Below are positions 24,247-36,500 of a stretch of DNA of 64,000 nucleotides, piece by piece. The notes under the pieces were generated by a model, which was not told the DNA's origin, searched no databases, and saw nothing but the letters and a program-made list of their open reading frames with translations. The stretch spans positions 7,406 through 71,405 of the forward strand of contig JXTB01000807.1 of assembly GCA_002914805.1 (NCBI GenBank). The letters run 5' to 3'. The first letter of the stretch is position 1. Each line of letters opens with the position of its first letter. The translations under genes and the position numbers were made by a program. This DNA comes from Parasponia andersonii (taxonomy: Eukaryota; Streptophyta; Magnoliopsida; Rosales; Cannabaceae).

Positions 24247-27200
24247 CTCAGTTTGGTAATGTTATTATTACGTGACTGGTTTCTAGCTGTGTTTGTATAT
24301 GTAAGAAACGCCAATAGCAGCCAGCAAGGTCTAGTCAGAGACTTGTTTTTTGTACTGATACGCATGAAGGGAGATTGAAGCTGAAAGGAAACGTGGAAAA
24401 CCATTCTCCCTTACTTTCTTTAGTCCATTCATTTTACTCCCCGTTTCTAAAACAAGTGGAGTGCTAACGACGCTCGCTTTTTTATTCTCTTTTTATAATA
24501 TGGACTCTAACAATAATTTTTTATTTGCCCCTTGACTCTTTTGAAAAAAAAATTAGTACGTAACATTTTATAAAAAAATTATTTTATTTCCTCTTAATTT
24601 ATAAAATCTTATATTTACTTCCTTGAAAATTTGGGTTTTTTTCCTATTAGTAAACCATTTTATAATTATGAAACTGATTTCAATCGCTTTTGTTAAATAT
24701 TAAGCAAAGCCTATTACCTTTCTTTTAAAATGTTTGGTGCAACCCATAAACTAAATAATTAGAAATTGACTTAACATAATTTTATATATGTAATATATAA
24801 TGTTTGTCAGTAAATAAATGATTTGTCCTAGTTATATGTATGTATCTGCATAATATTTATTAGCTCTTTGGGATTTGTGAGGATATGAGAATTATGAATA
24901 TGAAATTATATATAGAAAATTCAGAAATGTATCTATATTTAAACTAAGTATTATAAAAAAGGTTAGGAGAGCTCTTGTTTGATGCTTTTAATTAAGTTAC
25001 TAACTATTACCTTGATTTTACCTATTGCTATTATAACTGTAGAGATAGAATTTTCTATTATGAATATTGTGAAGAATCGACTACACAACCTAATGGGAGA
25101 TCAATAAATGAATAACAATTTAATTGTTTATATTAAGAAATAAATTTCTGATAAGATTGACACTGAAACTATTATATAACGATTTCAGATTATGAGATAT
25201 CATCGAGAGTAATTGTAATATATTTATGAACTTGTTTAAGAATAGTAAAAATTTTTAATTTTATTTTTTGAAAGAGAAATTTTTAGTTTTCTTGTGCTAT
25301 TTTACGGTTAAATAATTTTTCATTTGTCCCTTTAGATTAAATTCATGTCTCTGTCTTTGCTTTCACGAAGCATTTTTGTGTGCATCATTTTGTGAAATCC
25401 CATAAATTGTCAAGAGTATAAGGGCCTAATATTAGCTAGGCTATGTGATTTTGAGCCCAGAAACCATCCTTAATTCCCTTCTCCTTCTTCTCCTCCTCAT
25501 TCTTTAACTCTACACCCACACACCTATGGCCACCACCTCCTGAAACTTCAATCGATGCACCTCCAATGAGTTTCACAGCCAACCATCATCATCATTCGAA
25601 CCACCAACCTAAAAAATCCTAGCAGCCGGAGGCATTGCAGTTTGCCGGGATTGATGAAAAAATGATTAGAATTTCAAATCATGACCGGAGACAATTCTGA
25701 CCACCCTAAGGCTTCAGACCAGGCTCTTTCAAATGAAAGGATTTAGGTGATATTGGTCTTGCCTCTTTATTTTGCTTCGTTTGAATTCGACTATATTGAG
25801 TAGATTTGAAAGTTAAGTTTTGTATAGCTAAGTTCTAATCTGATCATTATATCGTCGAATTATTATTATATTTGGAGTGTACTCGTGAAATTATGAAGAT
25901 TTATATATATACATTGACTATTTTTCAGAGCAGACATAGAAACCAAGATTGAACGGCTCGATAATTATCTTGATTTGTATGTCAATGGTCTAGTTTCAGC
26001 TAGACATTGAATTGAGCAACCTACATAACTATTCTAGCTATTTTAGGAGCTAGAAATGCAACCTTGACCATAGGATTATAATACGAGGTATTGTTGGAAG
26101 AAAAAAAAAATGACATTTCAAAGTGATCGATCAAAGGTTCGACATCGCTTTCCAACCCTCCAAAAGATCGCCCATTGATACCACACGCATTGGATAGCAT
26201 TGTATCCCTATCTTGTTAAGATAAGGACTCAATTATCTTCTTTATACTATTTTGTGTAAAAATTATACTACGTTACATGTTACGAAAAATATGGAAATTT
26301 AAATTGTTTAAACTTCTGTGATGGAATTTGATAGATTTGGATCATATTATATTACTCTGGGATTTAATGCATCCAGGTTAAATTTTTGGTATATCTAAAT
26401 TAAAGTCGTTATGATGCTTATTCTTCTAGAAAAATAAAGTAACTATTTTATTAAAAACTATAGCATTGTTTGAAGCCTAAGCTTTTGCATGGTTGTTTTG
26501 TACACCGATCTATATTGCACGTATCATAGGATCACACATGAGTACAGTGTTAGCATCATGGGTTTACAGGTGGATTGTGTCCCATCGTCAGTGTAGAGCC
26601 TGTAGACTTATGTGGGGTTTTCTTCTAATTACCTCCTATTTAGTAGGCATAGGCAATTCGTTGCCCCTCCAGGTTTAGTAGAGAACACATGAGTGTCCAT
26701 TCCGAGTATATGATTAGGTGTCAGGAAGATTGTATAGAGCTCATGGTGTCAGTACCATAATTTCATGATGAGAGGATGTGAGCTCATGATTATGGAGTGG
26801 TTTATGTCATGTACTATATAAATTGATTTTGATCTGACGAATATGTTTTCATATATATATATATATATTCACACACACACACACAGATTATCAGATTTGG
26901 AAATGCTATATGTATATGGTTTATAAACTTATTTTAGATTAAACTAGCCATGCAGGTACTTTCTATCACTAAAGAGTTTTCAAAAAAGTAACTATTTTTC
27001 CTACCGAGCTTTTGAGCTTACCCCTTACTTTCTTCTCCTTTCAGGTACTTGTTTGATCAAGATGATTGTCTCGTTGGCTAAATAAATTGCTTGATTTGTG
27101 ATCATAGTCTATTCCTACTTCCTGGTTGGTGTTTGTATCTCGTCCTATTCTTTTTTCATGTATAATTATTTAGCCAAATTTAATATATCTACTTAGTGGA

Positions 27201-29875
27201 TGTACGGAGGTAATTTTACTACTATTTGAGGACTTAATATATAAATGAGATATTATGGCTCTCTAGGAGCCTATTTTCAAAATTCTCAAGTGCTTGGATT
27301 TTGTGTTGAGTATTGTAAATTGCCTTTGCATGTTTGGACTTAAATTTTTTACATAATCCATTTTAAGGAAATTAAGGATTTATTAAATAATGACAATTAG
27401 ATTAGTTGGATTTTCCTTAAACTCAAATGGGTATTCTCTTCAAATAATTAAGTATAATGGAATGTTTCTTTTAGTATAAAATTTGTAATGATTTGACGAT
27501 CAAATAACTAAAACCCAAGTACTCATTCATCCTGAATTTTGCAAATGTACTATTTATTCACATTTTCATTTAAAATTACTCAAACTCACGGTTTCAGTTT
27601 TTTGATCATGATACATATAATTTAATAGTAGTGCTAAATCCACTATCTAATCTACTCTTATGCCTTATTATTTGATATATAAATTTCATCAAAGAATCTC
27701 ACAATTTAATAGCATTAGAAAAGACAATGGAGTTCAATGTGAAGTAGATATGAGAGTGGATTTAGCATTCCTCGTAATCTTATACTGAACATTTTTTTTT
27801 TCTTTAAAACAAAATTTTTAGATTGCAAACATATGGCAACTTATATGGTAGAAATATACTTAATTAAACTATAATATAAGTTAATTTACAAACAGATTAA
27901 TAATTAATAATGGCTGCATTACTAAAAGAAAACTAACAAGCATTGAGATACGCCGACATGTTTGACAAATCAAGATCGTTTATTGACACAAGATTTACGT
28001 GTATTCTTAGGAAGCTCTTAAACACTTTTGACCTAATTTGGTAGCATGTGACTATATACAAGGTATGTTTGTCGCAAGGGCCTTGTTTTTGCCCTTATTG
28101 ATCTTGACAAATCGGATATTCCATAATCGATGTTATAGTTATAAAACCCGCCAATAAGAGAGGGAAAATTCCAATCTTTTAGTATCACCCGTATTTGTTT
28201 GACCTTACTTCTTATAGGCTCGCTAGTATCCAAAATGAATTTTTTCCATCTTATCTTAATTCGAATGTAATTGGCACATTCGACACCTTTTAACATAATT
28301 AATTGTTTTACTCAATTTTGGCCAATAGTATCCACGATGAATTCATTTCCCCTTAGCCCTTATTTAATTTCTTTTTCTTATCACATAATGTACACAAACT
28401 CACGACTTATTTTTATCCATTGGAGCTAGAAAAGTAAGCAAAGTGGGGTGAAGATTGAATATTAGGTCAGGAGTTCAACTCATTTTTTTTAATTTTATGA
28501 CTTGTTTTAAATGATTAAATAAACAGATAATTCCAAAAATTCTTCTCTGTTATGTCTAAATACCATATTTAACTCTCTGTCATCAGAAAACCCAAATCAA
28601 AGTATTCTTCCATTTTTCAAAATAGGAAAGGAGTATACCTCATGTACTTTTTTTTTTTGGTTAAACTTTCAGTTTAAAATATCTAAAATGCCCTTATTTA
28701 AGATTCAAAAACTTGTTACTAAACAATAAACATTCCATATTATTTAAAAAGAAAATCACATTTTTTTCTCTTTTTTTTTTCTTGATAAGATTTTAAAAAA
28801 TGTTGATGATATTGTGTTTGTTTGGAAATATTCCTTTTTTTAAAAAAAAAAAAAAGATTTTCTCTTTTTCTAGGAGTTGTTTTGACATGAATATCGTAAG
28901 AGCATTTTTTTCATTAAAAAAAATTAGTCAAAAATTTGATCAAAAATGAATGACGAGGTTTTTTTCATGTACTGTTTTATTGAAAAAAAAAGGATACTTT
29001 TAGGTTTGATGAAAACAGACTGTCTAATTTTATATTTAAGCAAATTAAAGGGGTATTTGTGGGATTATTCCTTAAATACCTATTAAAAATAAAGCATGGA
29101 AAGAAAAATTAGAAAATAAGAATAGAGAAGGAAAATTTGCACTTAGGAAAGGAGGAAATTGTTTGCGATTTGGTTGACTTGGAGAGCTAGGAGGAAATCT
29201 AGGTAAATTGGGTCAGTTCATTTGCCACGTGAGATGATATTAAAGGGTGATACCACTATATAAGATTTTGGTGATTCGGATAAACATTATTTCGTCTTCA
29301 GTTAAAATGGTAAAAGTTAACTCGACCTTTTCTAGATTGATATCCCTTTTAAGGGATAATATCACTTTTATATCTTATATTTTAATTCTTTATTCAAATT
29401 ATATTTTATGTTTTGATTATTATCAACATTGACTTTTATATTTGAAATTTGTCATAAATTTATAATTTGACACCAATTTAAAATAATTAATTTACCAAGA
29501 TACTGTTTAAAAAATTAAAAATTAATCTAAAAATAAATTTATTAAGTCGAAGTCTAAGATGGAAATCCTAGCAAGGGGATCTCGCTCCCTTCCTCACATG
29601 TCTAAATTAGTAAGTAACAAATGGATTCTGTTCAATGACAATTACTATTAGAGAATTTTTATGACACTCATTTAGTAAGGTTATTTTACCCTAAAATACT
29701 ACTATTTTTATAACATTTCCAAAACCTCAGGTGTTCAGGGTATAATATTCCAATTAAAAAACCTACACAATTAGTAAATATGCCTATTCCGAAAAAGTCC
29801 CCTGATAAATATTATCAGATCTCTTAGAATTTAATTCATGATATTGAATAGCTACCGTCCGATAGACGGAACCAC
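24243..29875. other. Intergenic spacer with decayed repeat material
   Basis: No gene is recognised. 24420-25400 and 27300-29880 are AT-rich with many short homopolymers. 25440-25760 is less AT-rich (AACCATCATCATCATTCGAACC) but contains no open frame worth reporting. 25900-27300 resembles old LTR DNA and is listed separately. A compound (TA)n(CA)n lies at about 26852-26885. The minus-strand frame at 28033-28296 has no recognised motif. Confidence 0.5.
25900..27310 (+). repeat. Possible decayed LTR-type repeat
   Basis: The stretch has the look of a plant LTR: moderate GC, no frames, and a block at about 27000-27045 (CCGAGCTTTTGAGCTTACC followed by CTCCTTTCAGGTACTTG) similar to one at about 51770-51812 (CTGGGCTTCTAGCTCACTC followed by TTTCTAGGTTTT). 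Ends and target duplications are not found, so its class and limits are a guess. Confidence 0.3.
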
Positions 29876-29881
29876 CACGTG
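29876..29881. promoter_or_regulatory. G-box (CACGTG) upstream of the 22-exon gene
   Basis: The palindrome CACGTG in ACCACCACGTGTCAC lies 300 bp before the start codon at 30177. G-boxes bind bZIP and bHLH factors. It is a plausible promoter element by position only. Confidence 0.35.
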
Positions 29882-30097
29882 TCACTTTTTTAAGAGAAAA
29901 ACCTTTTGGTTTTTTTTTTTATTGAATATTGCTGTAAAAGGTCGTCTTTTGACCTTTTTCGAAACTGTAAGAAAGTCAAACTAGCCGTTGCCAATCGAAA
30001 AACCCAGACCAACTCCACCGACCTAACGCTCCTCTCTTCCTCTTCTTCTTCTTTTCTCTCTATTAGCCCAGAGGCCACTTTGATTGTGCGGACTTGC

Positions 30098-30353
30098 ATG
30101 AGTGAAAGCTTCTTCTTCACTGATTCTTTTTGTGCTTTTTCTTCAGTCCCTCTCTCTTTCTCTCGGTCTCCGAAAAATGTTCACGGAAGGTCTCGACGAG
30201 AGCGCCATCAAGTGGATCAAGCAGGTTCTTTATATCCCAATAACAACAACTAAAATCGACTATTCAAATATATATATATATAACCATGTTTTGAAATAAT
30301 ATGTATCTACATATACAATATTGCTCTGTTTTGAACAGGGGTCAGAAGCTGAA
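30098..30353 (+). other. Upstream ORF overlapping the main start codon
   Basis: An ATG at 30098 (GCATGAGTGAAAGC) opens a frame that differs from the main one. It passes over the main ATG at 30177, crosses the first intron (30225-30338) and ends at TGA in exon 2 (30351-30353), giving about 46 codons when spliced. If transcription starts upstream of 30098, as the pyrimidine-rich leader at 30020-30065 suggests, scanning ribosomes would meet it first. Confidence 0.5.
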
Positions 30354-30545
30354 GCTGAAAATCTTCAACCAAGAGTGAGATCTCCCCTAGCAGAGAGAAC
30401 TGCCCCTGACCCATCTCCAAAATCTCCTTCTATCTTCAATAACAATGGCAGTTTCACGCCTTCTTCCCACGCTCTCCCCCCACTCAAATTCCACTCCGGT
30501 TTACTCGCAGTGCCCCATAGCTTGGCCGTTCCGTCACTCGAAAAC

Positions 30546-30577
<32 letters not shown>

Positions 30578-33500
30578 AAGCATTGCTTCGGTTTCAGATA
30601 GTACTTATTCATGTGAAGAAGTACTTACGGGGTCTAACGATTCGAAGCCCAGGGAACATTTGTACGACGATGATGAAGAGCTCTATGGTTACAAACCCAA
30701 TACGTATTCAAAGAGCAACCAGGTTGATATGGGGTTGGAAGGCCGTAATGGGTCGTCGTTGAATAGAGGGTTGCTGAATCAGAGTCTCCGGATTGAAGTG
30801 CCTGATAATTTCAGAAGATTTACAGATGGTGAATTGGGTTTCAGGAAAACTACAGTTCACAAAACCTCAACCCCAGGTTCCGGAAAACAGCTCCAGAAGC
30901 GGATTCACTTGCGGAATTTACAAGTAAGAGCTGTTTTAATTGATTTAGGATTTGAAGCTGTTAGACATAGTTAGACCTCTTTCTTTGACTGCCTTGCATA
31001 ATTAACTTATCAACTGTTACATCATCTGGTAGAATTTCAATTCGATAAAAAGACTTGGCAGGCTCGTATTGGATACCATTGTTGTGATTATGTTGGTGTT
31101 GGTTTGTAGGGTACACCGAGTAAAGAAAGTAGTGTGGTTAGAGATTCAGCAGACTTGGGAACTCCAAGTGCACCTCCCATTTTTGATGTTCCAAGTGACG
31201 ATGGAAGAAATAGCACTGAGGTGGAGAATGAAGAACAGCATGTGGGAGCTCCTGAGGTTTTCATTTCAGAGAATGAGCAGTCTGACAATGGGACATGCCC
31301 TTCAAGGCAATCAGTTGGTTTTGAGAGTATTAAAGAAGGTTTTGGAAATTTCAAGTCATATGCGTCGAGAACAGCTGAATTCGGTGAAAGGTTTTAGTGC
31401 TCACATACAATTTTTAGACAAATCTGTTTTTTTTTTTTTTTTTTGTCATTATTGAATTTACATTTTTCTCTCCCAATTCTTTTCCGCAGAGTAAATGAAA
31501 CCTCGCCAGGTGAAAGAGAGAGACATACTCCGGTTTTGCAAGCGAACCAGTTTGACCAATCTTCTTATTATAGTACTAGGTTCGACCTGTATCAACTTAG
31601 AATTTTAGACCTATATTTGCTGCTAGTTTCTGCTTGTTGGTTTTATATAGTTTTTCAACAAAAATGGAACCTTTTCTCCTAACCACAAAGGGAAAAAAAA
31701 TGTTTCTTTCCATGGACCTGTATGCTTCACTATTAATCTGCTTCATGGTGTGAGGTGTTGTCTCTATTGTACTCTCTATTGTACCTCATTATTCTTTGTT
31801 TCTTTTAATAGTTGGTAGAGTTTCATTGTCTGTTTTGATGTTAACAAAGTTTAAAAAGTCAACCCACCTAGGATAAATTTCCTTGTACCTTCCAATGGTC
31901 TTCTCAGAACGATTTAAGTTTTGCAAATCTCAAATTCTAACCTCAGTGTGGCCAAGTAACTCAGGTTGAGAGTTCTATCAGCGACTTAAATATGTCTTTC
32001 TCAACTGGAATCTTATTTTTATGATTGCAGCGGTCAATATGCCTGGCAAACTCTGATTGCATATGATGCTTGTATACGCTTATGCCTCCAGGCATGGGCA
32101 GGCGGCTGCCCTGAGGCACCTGAGTTTCTTCGTGGTGAATGCATGCTTCTTCGAAATGCGTTTGGGTTAGTTACATTTCTCTTGATCCTTAATGTTTTGT
32201 TTCATTTAACCATTAGATACGTTTGAAGTTTCTTAGTTTTTTCTCAAATCTAAATGGGCATTTCTCTTTTTACTATATATAGACTTCAAAATTATTTGTT
32301 GCAACCTCGAGGTGTACAACCTATAGAAGACAGGTCTACCAAGAATGCAGAACAAAAAAATGCTTTGAAGGCTAAGAAAGTTGTCGGAAAAATCAGAGTA
32401 GAAGGTGAGGTCTCACTGTTAACCAGATACATTTGCTATGTATGTAACTCAACTAATACATGTATTAACTAACTATGCTTAAGTTGAGAATGATTTGAAT
32501 CCAATAAAAAATTGAATGATATCAGTGTAGTTCTAATACAAAGTAATGTTGTTTTCGGTTTATGACAGTGAAAAAAATTCGTGTAATAACAAGACGGAAA
32601 CTTAAGTTGACATATTCGCAGTGGGGTGCAATCTACATGCATGCAGGAGTGGAGTATGTTCAAAATGTAGTAAAAACTGGCATGAATAGTTTGAAAAAAG
32701 CCTCGTTGTCAGTTTCATCACCAGGTTTGTTCTCCAGACCATGAAGATGAAATTATTTTTCTTTTGTTTACAATTATTTGTTTTCATTGTTGTAGCTTAA
32801 AATATTAAAGTAAAGATCTTAATTGTGACATGCTCATAACAAGAAAGGAATATATATTTTCCATAAAATTTTCAATGAAATCCTTCCTTCTTTTCAACGA
32901 ACACAAGGGAAAAAAAATTACATGTGCTTGGAAAAGACGCTTTTGTTGTTGGTTTCACGTTTTTTACCGTCACACTCACACAGAAACATTAAGAATTCTT
33001 TATGTACATTCTCCAACATATGTTTTAGTGGATTATAAAATTAATTTTCTCATGCTTGCAGAGCCACAGTTATGCTTATTCCAACTGAACAGTGTCACAG
33101 AAAATGGTAAACTGGAACCAGACTGTGCTGTTTCTTTGCGCCCTGGCAGTGGTGATTACCATGTGTTGTAAGTTCTCATTGACCAAAAAAAAAAGTCTCC
33201 TATGTGCCCATAATAATATAATTTTCTAAATAGTCGAACTGAGTACTTGATATTCTGAAGGATAATAGGACAAATTCTAGTTTAGTACTTTAACAAAAGT
33301 TGATACGATAGATATTTATGTCAAACGGAGGGAAAGCTCATACGTTGATGAATTTCAGTTTCCCAGAGAGTCAAGGAGATTCTCTTTTGGTGGAAGTTCA
33401 GGACACGAAAAGATCTATCTTAGGTCGAACTACAATTCCAATTTTGTCATTGAATGATAACCCCGTATGTACACCTTCTTTCTACCATCTTCTAGCATGT

Positions 33501-36500
33501 GCTTTTCATGGGAACAAAACCTTTTCCTGAGGTTCTCATGTGAATTTGAATTTCTTATCTTGCCTTGCAGAGCGAGAGAATTCGTTGGTGGCCCATATAC
33601 CACGATGATCAAGAATGCATTGGCAAGATCCAGCTCTACATAGGCAGTACTATCACCAATGAGGAGACTAATCATGTTAAGGTACTTTCTTCAAAGTACA
33701 TCTGCATAGCAAATTCCTGGACCCAACTATAATCTTTTTCTTCAAATTTCATTATTTGCTTAGTTTACACAGCTTAAATGACTGAAACTAAATGAGAAAT
33801 GCCAACAACATACCAGCTGCAAACATCATAACTTTCTTTATTTTATGCACATAATTCCAGTTCTCATCTGTTTATTTCATGTATAACAGAGTGGACCAGT
33901 TGCAGAAACTCTAGCTTATGATTTGTTGCTGGAGGCTGCTATGCGTGCACAGAATTTTCATTCTCGGAACTTATGGCTGCACGGACCTTGGAAATGGGTG
34001 CTGACTGAATTTTCAAACTACTATGGAGTTTCTGTCTCATATACAAAGCTGAGGTATTTGACAAGGAATATTTCACTAGGAATAGATAATGTGCATTTCC
34101 CTTCATAGCTACATTCACTTACTTTCCTTTGCAGATATCTTTCACATGTCATGCAAGTGGCAACTCCAACGAAAGACTGCTTAGAGCTTGTGTATGAATT
34201 ACTTGTACCAATAACAAAGGCCAGGAGTGAGAAATGTTTGACAAGGCAAGAGGTAAGTCTTTCCAAGGCCAAAATTATATTAGTTCATCACCATTGTACG
34301 CAGCTCTTTATGCAAAGCTTTTTTCTAAAAATATTTTTACATGAATTGGTAAGTCAGCGTATGGAGTTTCGAAAAGTAGTACAATTACTGTGCACAAAAT
34401 ATTAACAATACAATAAGGTAGCTAATATATTCTACTTCTAACAAACGGACATAAGCGTTTGACTTTTAACCTTACTATCTTCAGAAATAATCCCTTGAAA
34501 CTGTTCAGGTGTCCCTTTTATATTGGCATATATCGTAGATATAGAAGTGTGCGAAATCTTGTAGTATGAAATTTTTTAATATCCTGTCAACCAAAAGCTT
34601 TATCATTTGTGGAAAGTCAAATGTCCAAAATCTTTTGCAATGAATTTGTGGCCTACTTAAAGCCTGCAGATAAAAATTACTCCATCACTCTTATCTTTCT
34701 ATCGAAGAAAGTCATGTCTGGTGAAGAATTAGTTTGACTGAAATGTAAATTGCTCCAAGGAGTCTTTTGTTTCGTTCCTGCTGAATTCTGTTGCTTCTCA
34801 GTATACATTGGTGTATTATTTTTCTTGACCTACGTTCTATCTGCCAAACTTAAACCACCATTTGCCTGAGAACTTCTTAACCTTTTATTTAATTTTTTTC
34901 CAAGGTGATGTTTTTTTTTTTTCCCTTTGAAATGCCAAGGTGATCAATTTTTTTTTTTCATTGATCTTCCCATCTACTTGTTTTTATTGCAGAAAAGTAT
35001 ACTTTTAGATTGTGAAACCCAGATTGAGAGTTTATTGGCAAATGTTTTTGAGAACTACAAATCGTTAGATGAAGATTCTCCCACAGGAATAAGGGACTTG
35101 TTTGGGCCAATCCAAGAATCTGCAGCACCAGCTCTAGCTCCTGCCATACAAGTCTACAGCCTACTTCATGACATACTCAGTCATGATGCACAGAACATGC
35201 TACGCAACTATTTGCAGGTACTTAATTTTTTCAAAAAAATCATATTGCTTGAACAGACTGTAAACACGCACGTTTAAGATACGTTTTGAGGTTATTGCAC
35301 AAAATAAACTACTACTCTAGGACATATGAGCTTTTCTTTTTTTTTTTTCCCCCAATTTGGGAAGGAACAATACTGGAGCATATATAGCATGCAAATATTG
35401 AGCCTATAATTGTTTTCATTAACTAGATGAGTGTGGAGATACAAATCAGCAGTAAAACTGAAAGTGAGAAAGTAGAAATAAAAACAAAAACATAAGTGAA
35501 CGAAGGAAGTTCCATGCATTCAGCTAAAATTGACATGTTACTTTATTTGCCTGTAGATTACATTAGATTTCTCAACTAATTTTAGAATAGGAATTGTAAG
35601 GATAATGAGAATTAGGAAGTTAAGAAGCTCTAGAAGCGGATCTAAATCATAATGTTTTTTACATGGTTTAGAAGCTAAGATTCTTTTGCACCTCATTAAA
35701 GGCAAAATCGAAGTCTGAACCAAATGGTTTATGTTTTACAGACAGCAGCCAAAAAGAGGTGCCGGACACACATGGTAGAGACTGATGAATTTATGTCAAC
35801 CAACTTTGAAGGTTTTGTCATGGATTCAATTACCATCTCAACAGCATACCTAAAGATGAAGAATCTCTGTATGAATATTGGCAATGAAATTCAGGCTGAC
35901 ATCAAGATCCATGACCAGCACATGCTTCCAAGGTACTGGAAAAGTTTGTATCTACAAAGCATTATATCAATGATTTAGGTTCAAGAACTCAAAATGATGA
36001 ACCAAAAGATCTCAATATTCAAGTTACAAAACAAATGATCTACCATACCTTATTTTTTATCCCCCACCCTCACTTTTCTTCTGAATCGGATCCTTTCTGA
36101 ATAAAGTTGTTTTTGGTACGTTGTTGGTTTCTTAGCAAGTAATCATTCATATATCTTCTAACACATTACACTGTTTCCAGCTTTATCAACCTGTCGAACA
36201 TCACAGCTGCTGTTTACAGTACTGAGTTGTCTAACCGACTTCGAGCTTTTCTTGCTGCATGGCCTCCATCCAGTCCACAGCCACATGTCAATGAGCTTTT
36301 GGTGGCTACTGCTGATTTTGAAAGGAATCTTGAATCGTGGAATATCAGGTTTGTGAAAGGATTTTATAATTTTTGAATAACATCCATTTGAACAAGTATA
36401 TTATTACTTTTAGTGTTTGAAAATGGTCGTGCTGACTGATAGGTAAGGACTTTGTAAGAATTGAGTGCTTCTGTGGTATTATTAAAGTAGATGATTTCTG

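Noticed and set aside
30365..30583. Antisense poly-Ser protein
   Set aside because: It is the mirror of the poly-Asp coding repeat in exon 2 of the 22-exon gene.
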